DNA from: Kribbella sp. VKM Ac-2569
GTDB taxonomy: Bacteria > Actinomycetota > Actinomycetes > Propionibacteriales > Kribbellaceae
Assembly: GCF_004216905.1 (NCBI RefSeq)
Contig: NZ_SGXJ01000001.1
Location: forward strand, 992,001 to 1,056,000
DNA length: 64,000 bases
Direction of reading: 5' to 3'
Each line of letters begins with the position of its first letter. Position 1 is the stretch's first letter. Below are positions 1 through 8,179 of this stretch, in pieces. The notes beneath the pieces were generated by a model that was not told where the DNA came from, made no database searches, and saw only the letters and a list, made by a program, of their open reading frames with translations. The translations under genes were made by a program, and so were the position numbers.

Positions 1-1
1 C

Positions 2-946
2 GGGATCTATCCGCAGTCGGTGTTCCTGATGTTCATCGCGTCGGCGCAGATATGGCTGCTGTGCGCGGACATTCGCGAAGGGGTCGGGCTCAGCCTGCTG
101 CTGGTGATCGGCGTCGGTACGGCGCAGTTGTGGAGCGCCGGGTGGGGTTGGGACGCGTTCTGGAGCATCCTGCCGTGGATGCTGGTCAGTCTCGTGGTCA
201 GTCTGCTGTTCGGGATCTGGATCGAGAAGGTGATCACCCAGAGCCAGCAGCGTGCCGAGCTGATCGAGCAGCTCGAGTCGGCGCGGGACGAACTCGCCGA
301 GGCGCACCACAGCGCCGGCGTGATGGCCGAGCGCGAGCGGATGGCGCGGGAGATCCACGACACGCTCGCACAGGGGATGACTTCGATCGTGATGCTCGCG
401 CAGGCCGCCGCCGTCGAACTTTCCCGGGGTGGGGCTGACGGCGCAGCAGCCAGGCTCGCGGCGATCGAGGATACTGCGCGGGAGAACCTGGCCGAGGCGC
501 GTGCGTTGGTTGCCGCGTTCACCCCGGTTGCGTTGTCGGAGGCAACGTTGACCGAGGTACTGCGTCGGCAGGCGGAGCGGTTCGCGGCCGAGACCGGTGT
601 CGACGTACAGGTCTCGCTGGACCTGCCGGATGACGAGGTCACGGCGTTGCCGCAGGCGCAGCAGGTGGTCTTGCTGCGGTCGGCTCAGGAGGCGTTGGCC
701 AACGTACGCAAGCATGCGGCGGCCACGCAGGTGCTGATCACGCTGGGGTTGTCGGACGGTCGGGTGTGGATCGAGATCCGCGACGACGGGACCGGATTCA
801 CGCCGGGGTCGGTGTCGGGCGGCTTCGGGCTGAACGCGATGCGCGGCCGGGTCGAGGAGTCCGGCGGCACCGTCGAGGTGGAGAGTACGCCGGGTCGCGG
901 CACCCGGGTCCAGGTCCTGATTCCGGCTGTACAGGAGGATGTGTGA
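2..946 (+). CDS. Two-component sensor histidine kinase, NarL/DesK type (5' end missing)
   Basis: The reading frame is open to the first base and codes sensibly before the first in-window GTG at 20, so the gene starts outside the window. What is visible has hydrophobic membrane segments (about residues 20-65 counted from position 20), a short coiled linker, a HisKA_3-type dimerisation box (AREIHDTLAQG, phospho-acceptor His at 356-358) and a HATPase domain with a DDGTGF G1 box and a GGFGL loop near the C-terminus. These kinases phosphorylate a LuxR/NarL-type regulator, and one is encoded immediately downstream with overlap. The signal sensed cannot be told. Confidence 0.93.
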   Translation, partial: GIYPQSVFLMFIASAQIWLLCADIREGVGLSLLLVIGVGTAQLWSAGWGWDAFWSILPWMLVSLVVSLLFGIWIEKVITQSQQRAELIEQLESARDELAEAHHSAGVMAERERMAREIHDTLAQGMTSIVMLAQAAAVELSRGGADGAAARLAAIEDTARENLAEARALVAAFTPVALSEATLTEVLRRQAERFAAETGVDVQVSLDLPDDEVTALPQAQQVVLLRSAQEALANVRKHAAATQVLITLGLSDGRVWIEIRDDGTGFTPGSVSGGFGLNAMRGRVEESGGTVEVESTPGRGTRVQVLIPAVQEDV

Positions 947-1584
947 TTCGGGTTCTGGTGGTCGACGATCACCCGGTGGTGCGCTCAGGACTGAGCGGGA
1001 TGCTGTCGGTGACCGACGACATCGAGGTGGTCGGCGAGGCCGGCGACGGGGCCGAGGCGCTCGCGCTGGTGGAGTCGACCAAGCCGGACGTCGTACTGAT
1101 GGATCTGCGGATGCCGCGGATGGACGGGGTCGCTGCAACCGGAGCGATCGTTTCCGGGTACGCGGCGACGCGGGTACTGGTGCTGACGACGTACGACACC
1201 GACACGGAGATCCTGCGCGCGGTCGAGGCCGGCGCCGCCGGGTACCTGCTGAAGGACACCCCGCATGCCGAACTGCTGAACGGGATCCGGGCCGCCGCCC
1301 GCGGTGAAACCGTGCTCGCCCCGCCGGTCGCGGCGCGGCTGATGTCACGTCTTCGTACGCCGGCCGCACCCGCCGCCGCGCAACCCTCGCCGCGCGAGCT
1401 CGAGGTGCTGGCCGCTGTCGCCCGCGGTCTCAGCAACGCGGAGATCGGGCGCGAACTGTTCATCGGCGAGGCCACCGTGAAGACGCATCTCCAGCGCCTG
1501 TTCGCCAAGCTCGACGTCGACGACCGCACCCGCGCCGTGACCGTGGCGATCGAACGCGGCCTACTCCCCTCGCCCGGACGGTGA
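943..1584 (+). CDS. NarL/FixJ-family response regulator
   Basis: A 213-residue DNA-binding regulator partnering the kinase upstream. The start is GTG at 943, chosen because AGGAGG at 932-937 sits 5 nt upstream and the family N-terminus (VIRVLVVDDHPVVRSG) begins there; a longer in-frame extension to 766 lies inside the kinase and is rejected. Receiver domain: acidic pair Asp8/Asp9, phospho-acceptor Asp54 (VVLMDLRMPRMDG), switch Thr and Lys (LLKDT). A LuxR-type helix-turn-helix occupies about 146-190 (SPRELEVLAAVARGLSNAEI). The stop of the kinase overlaps the start, so translation is probably coupled. It ends 4 nt before the convergent gene at 1589. Confidence 0.95.
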   Translation: MIRVLVVDDHPVVRSGLSGMLSVTDDIEVVGEAGDGAEALALVESTKPDVVLMDLRMPRMDGVAATGAIVSGYAATRVLVLTTYDTDTEILRAVEAGAAGYLLKDTPHAELLNGIRAAARGETVLAPPVAARLMSRLRTPAAPAAAQPSPRELEVLAAVARGLSNAEIGRELFIGEATVKTHLQRLFAKLDVDDRTRAVTVAIERGLLPSPGR

Positions 1585-1588
1585 CCGG

Positions 1589-2482
1589 CTAGCGACCTTG
1601 TCCCCGGTCCTTCGACTGTCCGTCCGTGTCGGGACGGTACTCCTGCGCGCCCATGGAGTAGGCGATCCGCGGATCCACCGCGGGCTGCGGCGTGAAGCCT
1701 GCCCGCGCAGCGTCGGCCAGCTGGGCCTTCTCAACGTCCGCTTGCTGCTTCTCGGCCGACGCCTGGTTGGCGACGTCGACAGCGAACTGACCGATCCTCC
1801 GGAATCCCGCACTGTTCTTGTCGAGTTCCGTCCGCAGGTTGCCGACCTGTCCTTGTGCCTGAGAGATCGCGCCTCCGATCTCACGGGTCGCGGAGCCGAT
1901 CTCGGCGGAGTGGCTGCGCGTGCCGTCGATCCTGGCGGCGGAGTTCTCGAGGCTGTTGGCCGATGACCGCGCCTGGGACAGTTCGCCCATCATCTGCTCG
2001 ACCCGCTGGTCGACGACGTCGACAACAGTGTTCAGGTACTCGACGCCCCCGCGGAGCTTCGCCACGTCGTCGGTTGCACGGTCCGGCAGTTGCTCGATGC
2101 GCTCCAGATCCCGGAGGGCGTTCTTGAGGGCCCCACCTCTCTGATGCAGGGACTCGCGGAGACCGTCGAGGTCCCGCTGGGCCGCTCCGATCCGGCTGGA
2201 CAGGTTCCCGGCCTCGACCTGGTACGACCGAAAGGTGGAGACAAGAGCCTGTTTCGCCGGCTCCACGGCCGCGCCCTCGGCGTTGTCGATCCCCTGCTCG
2301 AGCGCGCGGACGCTGTCGACGCCCGGTCTCAGCATCTGGACTTCTTCCATCCGCCGGCCCAGCATCCGGCCGATGTGCTCGTCACTGAGCTCGTTGGCCA
2401 CTGACTGCAGCGTTCCCTGCGTCTGGGTCACGGCCGTCGCGATCCGGTCGGTCAGGCCGGCGAATTCCTCTTCGTCAGCCAT
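1589..2482 (-). CDS. Hypothetical alanine/glutamine-rich coiled-coil protein
   Basis: 297 residues, soluble and acidic, with no signal peptide or membrane segment. Nearly the whole length (about 10-245) looks helical with heptad-like spacing, many Ala, Gln, Glu and Arg, and few prolines. The C-terminal 45 residues are polar and probably disordered (ending KDRGQGR). The start is ATG at 2480-2482, preceded by a purine-rich AAGGGTGAGAG. I do not recognise a named family. The composition resembles coiled-coil proteins of secretion or cell-envelope systems, but nothing next to it supports that. It is convergent with the response regulator. Confidence 0.75.
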   Translation of the reverse strand: MADEEEFAGLTDRIATAVTQTQGTLQSVANELSDEHIGRMLGRRMEEVQMLRPGVDSVRALEQGIDNAEGAAVEPAKQALVSTFRSYQVEAGNLSSRIGAAQRDLDGLRESLHQRGGALKNALRDLERIEQLPDRATDDVAKLRGGVEYLNTVVDVVDQRVEQMMGELSQARSSANSLENSAARIDGTRSHSAEIGSATREIGGAISQAQGQVGNLRTELDKNSAGFRRIGQFAVDVANQASAEKQQADVEKAQLADAARAGFTPQPAVDPRIAYSMGAQEYRPDTDGQSKDRGQGR

Positions 2483-2610
2483 CAGCTCTCACCCTTCGTC
2501 CGCCGCACGCTCCTGCTCCCGTCACGATCGATGCCTCGCACAACGAGCGTAGACGCTCGTGGGTCTGTCTCCGGTTCCCACCCCCAGGGCGAGCCCGCCG
2601 TACTGCGGGG

Positions 2611-3450
2611 TCAGCGCTCGGTGGCGACCTCGTTCGGTACGGCGCCGCCGTACCGCCGGTCCCGCTGCGCGTAGATCTCGATCGCCCGCCACAGGTCCCG
2701 ACGGTCGAAATCCGGCCAGAGCGTGTCCAGGAACACCATCTCGGCGTACGCGAGCTGCCAGACCAGGAAGTTGCTCGTCCGCTGCTCCCCGGACGACCGG
2801 ACGAACAGGTCGACCTCGGGGATGTCGGGCGCGTAGAGATGCCGGGCGATCGTCTTCTCGGTGATCCGGTCCGGCTTCAGCTTGCCGGCGGCAACTTCTT
2901 TGGCGATCTCCCGCATGGCGTCGGCGATCTCCGCCTGGCCGCCGTAGTTCACGCAGAACTGCAAGGTGATGGTGTCGTTGTCCTTGGTCCGCTCCTGCGC
3001 GTACTCCAGCTCGTCGATCACGCTCTTCCACAACCGCGGCCGCCGCCCGGACCACACCACCCGGACCCCCATCGCGTCCAGCTCGTCGCGCCGCCGATGG
3101 ATCACCTCACGGTTGAACCCCATCAGGAACCGCACCTCTTCGGGCGACCGGGCCCAGTTCTCAGTCGAGAACGCGTACGCCGAGATGTACTTCACCCCGA
3201 TCTCGATGCCGCCCTTGATCACGTCCAGCAACGAAGCCTCACCGGCCTTGTGCCCCTCGGTCCGAGGCAGCCCCCGCTGCTTCGCCCACCGCCCGTTCCC
3301 ATCCATCACGATCGCCACATGCCTCGGCACCAGTTCCTTAGGCACGTCAGGCACCCGAGCCCCCGAAGGATGCGGCTCCGGCGCCACCACCACCTTCTCC
3401 GCTCCCCGAGCCCCCACCAACCCACGACCCCGCCGACGACCAATAGGCAT
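2611..3450 (-). CDS. uppS: Isoprenyl transferase (cis-prenyl/undecaprenyl diphosphate synthase family)
   Basis: Condenses isopentenyl diphosphate onto an allylic diphosphate with cis geometry to make the polyprenyl carrier lipid for cell-wall synthesis. The 279-residue frame from ATG 3450 carries the family signature [17 protein letters not shown] with the catalytic Asp at residue 50, the [10 protein letters not shown] block, and the C-terminal [20 protein letters not shown] block with DTLWPDF. An in-frame extension to 3492 is GC-rich, repetitive and not conserved in character, so it is left out. A GAGACT ends 7 nt before the ATG and may be the -10 of a leaderless transcript. In related genomes it sits beside recO; here about 7.7 kb of accessory DNA separates them. 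Confidence 0.95.
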   Translation of the reverse strand: MPIGRRRGRGLVGARGAEKVVVAPEPHPSGARVPDVPKELVPRHVAIVMDGNGRWAKQRGLPRTEGHKAGEASLLDVIKGGIEIGVKYISAYAFSTENWARSPEEVRFLMGFNREVIHRRRDELDAMGVRVVWSGRRPRLWKSVIDELEYAQERTKDNDTITLQFCVNYGGQAEIADAMREIAKEVAAGKLKPDRITEKTIARHLYAPDIPEVDLFVRSSGEQRTSNFLVWQLAYAEMVFLDTLWPDFDRRDLWRAIEIYAQRDRRYGGAVPNEVATER

Positions 3451-3511
3451 ACCCCGCAGTCTCCCACCCCGCCCCCAGCCCTCCACCCCCACCTCACGCC
3501 TTCACCGGACT

Positions 3512-3570
3512 GCTTTGTGCACCGAATCCGTATCCGCAGGCCCGCGCCGTACGGACTGGATGCACAAAGC
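3512..3570. repeat. Imperfect inverted repeat between divergent genes
   Basis: GCTTTGTGCA at 3512-3521 is matched exactly by its reverse complement at 3561-3570, with partial pairing inside (CCGT/ACGG). It lies between uppS (minus) and the lipoprotein gene (plus). No T-run follows either arm, so a regulatory or structural role is as likely as termination. Confidence 0.6.
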
Positions 3571-3698
3571 CGCCCTCCTCAACCACCGTCCACCACACCT
3601 CATTGCAGCAACCTGCAACCTGTGGACAACCCACCCCGCCGAACACCCTCCGTATGCCACCCTTACACCAACAGCACTCAAGAACGGAGCCCCACCAC

Positions 3699-4310
3699 AT
3701 GCCCCGCCGACCGCTACTCGCCGCCGTCGCCACGCTCAGCACCCTCACCCTGCTGACCGCCTGCAACGGCTCCCCCGAAGCCGGCCGGCCCAACACAACC
3801 CCCACCACAACCTCGGCTGCAGCCACCCCGACGCCAACCGCACCATCCACCCCGACCTGGACGCCAGCGGAGCAGACGGCGATCGCAGCAGCGAAGAAGC
3901 AGTACACAGTGGCCCGCGCTGCGATCGACACCGCCTTGGCATCACCGGCCAAGGCAGACCAGGCCAAGCTGGCGAGCGCCGGCAACGGAGGCGCGTGGAT
4001 GACCACGGTGCTGGAGGACCTCACCACCTTCCAGGAGTACGGCTGGTACGAATCCGGCCGTACGAAGATCACGACCCTCCAGGTGTCGTCCGTCAACCTC
4101 AAATTGGAGCAACCAGAGGTCCGGCTCATCAATTGCATCGACAGCTCTGCAGTCGTCATCCGCTCCCAGGCAGACAACAAACCGGTGTCAGCCGGCACCG
4201 GGACCAAGAAACCCAAGAAGGTCTCGTCCAGCGTCGTCTACGCACCGTCTGCGACGGGCGGCGCGAAACGTTGGTGGTTGATCGCCGAGCAGGAGTTGGG
4301 CGCATGCTGA
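3699..4310 (+). CDS. Hypothetical secreted lipoprotein
   Basis: 203 residues. ATG 3699 is chosen because a clean lipoprotein signal follows it at once (MPRRPLLAAVATLSTLTLLTAC, lipidated Cys22) and AGAACGGAG lies upstream. An extension to 3603 has no signal character. After the Cys comes a Thr/Pro/Ala-rich linker (about 25-55) and a small folded domain of about 145 residues (RTKITTLQVSSVNLK, VRLINCIDSSAV, WLIAEQELGAC). The size and pattern resemble small NTF2-like lipoproteins of actinobacteria, which is inference. The last 7 nt overlap the next gene (ATGCTGA), so the two are very likely co-translated and may act together at the cell surface. Confidence 0.85.
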   Translation: MPRRPLLAAVATLSTLTLLTACNGSPEAGRPNTTPTTTSAAATPTPTAPSTPTWTPAEQTAIAAAKKQYTVARAAIDTALASPAKADQAKLASAGNGGAWMTTVLEDLTTFQEYGWYESGRTKITTLQVSSVNLKLEQPEVRLINCIDSSAVVIRSQADNKPVSAGTGTKKPKKVSSSVVYAPSATGGAKRWWLIAEQELGAC

Positions 4311-5296
4311 AGTCCGCATCCAAGCTGCTTCTCACGCTGACCATAACGGTTGCGACGATTGCTCAGCCGTTGCAAGCAGACGCCGGCGAAACGCGTGCCC
4401 CCAAGCCGGGACCAAATTACGTCTGGAAATGCATCAAGGCTTTGGCCATTTGTGACTGGTTCGTCAAGACGACCAGCCACAAGCCAGGCTCCGTCAAGAC
4501 CGGCGGCAAGAAACCTGTCAAGTCGATCACGAAGCGGCCGGAACGAATCTGTTTGCAGGGCGGCGCCGCGCATACGTGTACGTCGGTCTTGGGCAACTGG
4601 TCGAACAGCCGGCAATGCTACTTGCGGCGACTCGATCCTCAGCCTCCGCGCAGCGACCCCGCGTGGCAGGGCCACACCGACGGCGCAATATGGACCTGTG
4701 TCAGTGAGTACGACGATCGCTTCGTCACCAAGTGGGTATGGATACCTGGCAAGCCCGACACAGTAGTTGTCGATCCGGTGACGTTGGTCTATGAGGCGAT
4801 TGCAGACATGCATCTGGCTGCACCTCTCATCAACACGGCGCCAGGCTCGGGGCAGATCGGGCTGGTGAACATGCCGGTTTGGTTGTGGGTTAGGAAGACG
4901 GAGAACACCTGGGGGCCGATCGTGCGGTCGGCGAGTGTGCCGGGGTTGTCGGTTACGGCTACTGCTCAGGTCAAGGCGATCAACTGGTCTATGGGCGACG
5001 GTAAGACGGTTCGATGTGAGGGGCCAGGGACGCCGTACGACAAGTCGATGGGCGTGAAGGCCTCGCCTACCTGCGGGCATCGGTATGTGAAGACGTCGCG
5101 GAAGCTGCCGAACTGCAAGTACCCGGTGACCGCGGTAGCGCAGTGGGACATCACCTGGCAGAGCACCCTCGGCGACACCGGGCAGATCTCGATGACTCAG
5201 CAAGCCGAGACCCAGCTGCGTATTGGCGAAGCTGTCCCAGTACTCGTTGATCCGGACGGTGGCGATGCTGTCGCGCCGGCGGCGGGTGGATGCTGA
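4304..5296 (+). CDS. Hypothetical secreted protein co-translated with the upstream lipoprotein
   Basis: 330 residues from ATG 4304, which overlaps the stop of the lipoprotein gene. A typical signal peptide (MLKSASKLLLTLTITVATIA, cleavage near 27) is followed by a Lys-rich stretch and a Cys-containing region (CIKALAICDW; CLQGGAAHTCTSVLG). A C-terminal beta-rich domain (about 190-320) contains MPVWLWVRKT and INWSMGDGKTVRC, similar in feel to PKD-like domains. There is no membrane anchor after the signal peptide. The frame is open far upstream to 2966, but that part runs antisense to uppS and is not coding. Lipoprotein-plus-secreted-protein pairs like this are common in actinobacteria; no function is known to me. 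Confidence 0.85.
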   Translation: MLKSASKLLLTLTITVATIAQPLQADAGETRAPKPGPNYVWKCIKALAICDWFVKTTSHKPGSVKTGGKKPVKSITKRPERICLQGGAAHTCTSVLGNWSNSRQCYLRRLDPQPPRSDPAWQGHTDGAIWTCVSEYDDRFVTKWVWIPGKPDTVVVDPVTLVYEAIADMHLAAPLINTAPGSGQIGLVNMPVWLWVRKTENTWGPIVRSASVPGLSVTATAQVKAINWSMGDGKTVRCEGPGTPYDKSMGVKASPTCGHRYVKTSRKLPNCKYPVTAVAQWDITWQSTLGDTGQISMTQQAETQLRIGEAVPVLVDPDGGDAVAPAAGGC

Positions 5297-5327
5297 CGGG
5301 GACATTGGATGCGGGTGCCGCGGGTTG

Positions 5328-5550
5328 TGCCTGAGCGCCTGCGGCGGTGGAGCCGAGTCGGTGCGGGAGGAGTTCCCGCCCGGAGCTGCCGATCGACGAG
5401 GCAGTTAGCGCGAAGGATCGGACGCGTTGTCCTGCGGAAGATGTTGCCGAAGCGGATGTCCCGTTCCGATCGTCGGGCGGGCCAGCTGCCCGACGCCGTC
5501 AACCCTGGACGTTGCCCTCCGCAAGCGACGCCGCGTCGTTCTCGGCACTA
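5328..5550 (+). pseudogene. Degenerate remnant of a fourth antitoxin copy
   Basis: This gap of about 330 bp between the secreted protein and the first intact antitoxin aligns in order with the antitoxin genes downstream. GTGCGGGAGGAGTTCCCGCC (5361-5380) matches the REEIPP region. After a deletion of roughly 90 bp, GAGCTGCCGATCGACGAGGC (5383-5402) matches the ELPIDEA region, and GTCCCGTTCCGATCG (5458-5472) matches VPFRSS. Weaker similarity continues to about 5550. The matching parts fall in different frames, so at least one frameshift and one internal deletion separate them. No matching toxin remnant was recognised. Confidence 0.75.
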
Positions 5551-5566
5551 TCTCTGCCCTCGGGAG

Positions 5567-5575
5567 TTATCCACA
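5567..5575 (+). promoter_or_regulatory. DnaA-box-like 9-mer TTATCCACA upstream of antitoxin 1
   Basis: An exact match to the classical DnaA box lies 51 nt upstream of the antitoxin start. Related words occur at 6843-6851, 8134-8142 and, reversed, 9871-9879, each upstream of a toxin-antitoxin operon. The DnaA role is inference. Confidence 0.4.
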
Positions 5576-5614
5576 AGGGACGAGCGGCCTGCGCCGGACC
5601 GCGCCGCCGGCGAC

Positions 5615-5620
5615 TAAAAT
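5615..5620 (+). promoter_or_regulatory. -10 box TAAAAT, leaderless promoter of antitoxin 1
   Basis: TAAAAT ends 6 nt before the ATG at 5627, which would place the transcription start at the first codon. No good -35 hexamer is seen at the expected distance, and no Shine-Dalgarno precedes the ATG. The same arrangement is present before the other antitoxins of the array. Confidence 0.6.
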
Positions 5621-5626
5621 CCATTC

Positions 5627-6043
5627 ATGTTTGAGCCGACGATGGACGCGCGGATCTACCTGCTGGACGAGGACGAACGGCACACCTCGCCGGACGGGCC
5701 TGCGGTCATCCGGCCGGACGGGGTGCGGGAGGAAATTCCGCCGCAGGTGTATCGGGCGGTGGAGCACGTACTCGACGCGATGCGGGCCGGGAGAGCGGTG
5801 AAGGTCAGTCCGTTCCGGACAGAGCTGCCGATCGACGAGGCGGCTGCCGCGATTGGGATGCGGCGGGACGACCTGAGGAAGAACGTGGCGAAGGGCGCAG
5901 TCCCGTTCCGGTCGAGCGAGTACGTCGATTGGGTACGGCTGGCAGACGTCATCGAATGGGACAACAGGCGTTACTCGGAGCAGCAGGCCGCACTGGATGA
6001 GCTGATGGGGGGCGACCCCGCGGACGACGACGGCACGTCATGA
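5627..6043 (+). CDS. Antitoxin with excisionase-type helix-turn-helix (array copy 1)
   Basis: 138 residues. The N-terminal half (ARIYLLDEDE, EEIPPQVYRAVEHVLDAMRAG) is shared with two downstream paralogues. Residues 65-112 form an excisionase/MerR-like helix-turn-helix (ELPIDEAAAAIGMRR, VPFRSSEYVDWVRLADVIEW), matching the known antitoxin pattern in which an ELTTQEAADLL-type helix is paired with a PIN toxin. The acidic tail (GGDPADDDGTS) probably contacts the toxin. It should bind its own promoter and neutralise the toxin. Its stop overlaps the toxin start by 4 nt (ATGA). No Shine-Dalgarno is present and a -10 box abuts the start. Confidence 0.88.
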   Translation: MFEPTMDARIYLLDEDERHTSPDGPAVIRPDGVREEIPPQVYRAVEHVLDAMRAGRAVKVSPFRTELPIDEAAAAIGMRRDDLRKNVAKGAVPFRSSEYVDWVRLADVIEWDNRRYSEQQAALDELMGGDPADDDGTS

Positions 6044-6804
6044 CCGAGAGGGAAGGGCCGGAATCGCCCAATGTCGAGCGAGCCTTTCTCGACGCCAATG
6101 TGATCCGTGGGCAGCAGACCACCGACGTTCTGCTGTCGTTGGCGAACCGCCGCGTGTTCGAGCCGCGATGGACTCAGCACGTCATCGACGAGATGCGTCG
6201 TAACCGTCCGCCCGGGTTGCCCGAGGCGGACATCGACAGGCGTATCAGGACGATGAACCGTGCGTTCCCAGACGCGTTCACGGAGGCTCCTCCGCAGGGT
6301 CTGCAAGACCGGATGCGGGCCGATTCCAAGGACAAGCACGTGCTGGCGGGTGCCGTGTACAGCGAATCGGAAGTTCTCGTCACCGACAACCTCAAAGACT
6401 TCGATCCGCCGTCGAGCGGACCTGACGCGATGCGGGTCGAGAACCTGAACCAGTTCCTCAACCGGAAACTCCGCGAGAACCCCGACCGAGTTCAGGGTGC
6501 GCTGCGGGACATGTTGAGTCGCTACAAGCGGGATCCGCGGACGATGCCGGCTCTGATTGATGCGATGGCTGAAGGGCAGGAGCTTCGAGAGTTTGCTCAG
6601 AAGCTGGATACTGTGGTGCCGATTGAGCAGCGTGGGAGTTCGCCGGTTTTGGCGGCCAGCCAGCGGGGGTCGGCGCAGTACGCCGCATTTGAGGGCATGG
6701 TTGAGCCTGGTGTGCCAGCGGCCCCTTCGACGGCTCCGGAGGCACGGAAAGCCGGTGGCAAACACGGCGTGGAGAAGGCCAAGGGCGCCGAGCAGGACCA
6801 TTAG
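6040..6804 (+). CDS. PIN-domain toxin with long C-terminal tail (array copy 1)
   Basis: 254 residues. The PIN ribonuclease core is at about 12-125, with the expected acidic residues: Asp18 (FLDANVI), Glu51 (VIDEMRRN), Asp98 (KDKHVLAGAV) and Asp116 (LVTDNLKDF). Next comes a helical segment (about 130-195, NQFLNRKL, MPALIDAMAEG) also found in other PIN toxins of this type. The last 60 residues (from about EQRGSSPVL) are Gly/Pro/Ala/Lys-rich and probably disordered, which is unusual because classical VapC proteins have about 130 residues. Expected role: RNA cleavage when the antitoxin is lost. The RNA target is unknown. Confidence 0.88.
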   Translation: MTEREGPESPNVERAFLDANVIRGQQTTDVLLSLANRRVFEPRWTQHVIDEMRRNRPPGLPEADIDRRIRTMNRAFPDAFTEAPPQGLQDRMRADSKDKHVLAGAVYSESEVLVTDNLKDFDPPSSGPDAMRVENLNQFLNRKLRENPDRVQGALRDMLSRYKRDPRTMPALIDAMAEGQELREFAQKLDTVVPIEQRGSSPVLAASQRGSAQYAAFEGMVEPGVPAAPSTAPEARKAGGKHGVEKAKGAEQDH

Positions 6805-6842
6805 CCGCGCTCCCGCGGACCGTCGTACGTCCCGTGCTCGGG

Positions 6843-6851
6843 TTGTCCACA
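6843..6851 (+). promoter_or_regulatory. DnaA-box-like 9-mer TTGTCCACA upstream of antitoxin 2
   Basis: This is the actinobacterial DnaA-box form, 60 nt upstream of the second antitoxin start. See the copies at 5567 and 8134. Function is not shown by the sequence. Confidence 0.4.
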
Positions 6852-6899
6852 CAGGCTTGCGCGGATCGCCGAGCGCGGAGCTGGGACCCGGGTGGCGGT

Positions 6900-6905
6900 T
6901 AGGAT
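6900..6905 (+). promoter_or_regulatory. -10 box TAGGAT, leaderless promoter of antitoxin 2
   Basis: TAGGAT ends 6 nt before the ATG at 6912, with no Shine-Dalgarno between. This is the same geometry as copies 1 and 3, so each operon seems to have its own promoter rather than being read from the first one. Confidence 0.55.
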
Positions 6906-6911
6906 CTGGGT

Positions 6912-7313
6912 ATGGCTGGGCCGACTACTGATGCGCGGATCTATCTGTTGGACGAGGACGAGCGGCGGATCGTGCCTGGTGGGCCTGCGGTGATCGGGCC
7001 GGACGGCACGCGAGAGGAGATTCCGCCGGCGGTGTATCGGGCGGTGCAGCATGCGCTCGAGGCGATGCGGGCCGGACAGGCGGTCAAGGTCGTTCCGCTC
7101 CGCACGGAGTTGCCGGTCGACGAGGCAGCCGATGCGCTCGGTGTCGGGCGTGACGTCCTCCGCAAGCACGTCGCCAAAGGTGACATTCCGTTCCGGTCCT
7201 CTGAGTACGTCGACTGGGTTCGACTGGCTGACGTCATCAACTGGGACAACGCGCGCCGCGAACGCAGGAGTGCGATTCTCGACGAGATGTTCGCTGACGA
7301 CGAGGAGGAGTAG
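6912..7313 (+). CDS. Antitoxin with excisionase-type helix-turn-helix (array copy 2)
   Basis: 133 residues, clearly paralogous to the genes at 5627 and 8193: ARIYLLDEDE near the start, EEIPPAVYRAVQHALEAMRAG, then the helix-turn-helix ELPVDEAADALGVGRDVLR and IPFRSSEYVDWVRLADVINW. The C-terminus is acidic (FADDDEEE-like). It is separated from toxin 2 by 5 nt rather than overlapping it. Sequence between the copies has drifted, most in the first 30 residues and the tail, where partner specificity would be expected to lie. Confidence 0.87.
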   Translation: MAGPTTDARIYLLDEDERRIVPGGPAVIGPDGTREEIPPAVYRAVQHALEAMRAGQAVKVVPLRTELPVDEAADALGVGRDVLRKHVAKGDIPFRSSEYVDWVRLADVINWDNARRERRSAILDEMFADDEEE

Positions 7314-7318
7314 GCCGC

Positions 7319-8086
7319 GTGACGGAGTCAGCGTATTCGCCCAACTCCGGGATGCCCGAGCGGGCGTTCCTGGACGCGAACGTGATTCGCGGGCAGCAGA
7401 CCACCGACGTACTGCTGTCGTTGGCCGACAATGATGTCTTCGAGCCCCGCTGGACTCAGCACGTGATGGACGAGATGCGCCGCAACCGGCCGCCAGGGCT
7501 GTCGGAGAAGGCCATCGACCGGCGGATCGGGATGATGAACGGCGCCTTCGAGGATGCGATGACCGAGACTCCGCCGCAGGAGCTGCAGGATCAGATGCAG
7601 GCCGATCCGAAGGACAAGCACGTTCTGGCGGGAGCCGTGCACAGCGAGTCGCAGGTGCTGGTCACCGACAACCTCAAGGACTTCCACCCACCGTCGACCG
7701 GGCCGAACGCGATGCGTGTCGAGGGTCTCAACCAGTTCCTCAACCGCAAGCTCGACGAGGACCCCCAGCGAGTTCAACAGGGCCTGCAGAAGATGCTGGA
7801 CCGCAGCCGACGGGAACCAAAGACGATGTCGGCTCTCATCGACAACATGGCTGAGGGGCAGCAGCTTCGGGGGTTTGCGCAGCAGCTCAACACCGTGGTG
7901 CCGCCGGAGCAGCGTGGGACCTCGCCGGTGTTGACGGCGAACCAGCGAGGGTCGGCCCAGTACGCCGCGTTCGAGGGTGTGCCTGGGCCTGGCACGCCGA
8001 AGGCACCGGATGCGGCTCCTGAGGCGCGGAAGGCCGGCGATTCGAAGTCCGCCGAGCGCGCGAAGGGCGCCGAGCAGGACAAGTAG
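7319..8086 (+). CDS. PIN-domain toxin with long C-terminal tail (array copy 2)
   Basis: 255 residues from GTG 7319. The PIN core has the same four acidic positions (FLDANVI, VMDEMRRN, PKDKHVLAGAV, LVTDNLKDF), followed by the helical segment and a low-complexity tail ending GAEQDK. From about 7848 to the stop the DNA is almost identical to the end of the toxin at 8612, with only a handful of mismatches in the final 200 bp, while the PIN domains differ much more. This points to gene conversion or a recent recombination between neighbouring copies. Confidence 0.88.
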   Translation: MTESAYSPNSGMPERAFLDANVIRGQQTTDVLLSLADNDVFEPRWTQHVMDEMRRNRPPGLSEKAIDRRIGMMNGAFEDAMTETPPQELQDQMQADPKDKHVLAGAVHSESQVLVTDNLKDFHPPSTGPNAMRVEGLNQFLNRKLDEDPQRVQQGLQKMLDRSRREPKTMSALIDNMAEGQQLRGFAQQLNTVVPPEQRGTSPVLTANQRGSAQYAAFEGVPGPGTPKAPDAAPEARKAGDSKSAERAKGAEQDK

Positions 8087-8133
8087 GTGAAGAAGGCGGT
8101 TATCACGCCAGGAACTGTGCTTCCTCGCTCGTG

Positions 8134-8142
8134 TTATCCACA
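8134..8142 (+). promoter_or_regulatory. DnaA-box-like 9-mer TTATCCACA upstream of antitoxin 3
   Basis: Exact TTATCCACA 50 nt upstream of the third antitoxin start, in the same orientation and at nearly the same distance as in copy 1. Confidence 0.4.
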
Positions 8143-8179
8143 ATGGCGAAGATCCAGCGTCGTGGGGATTGTGGGCGAC

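Noticed and set aside
2966-4303. Upstream extension of the secreted-protein frame to 2966
   Set aside because: It crosses uppS antisense and the lipoprotein gene in another frame. The signal peptide begins at 4304.
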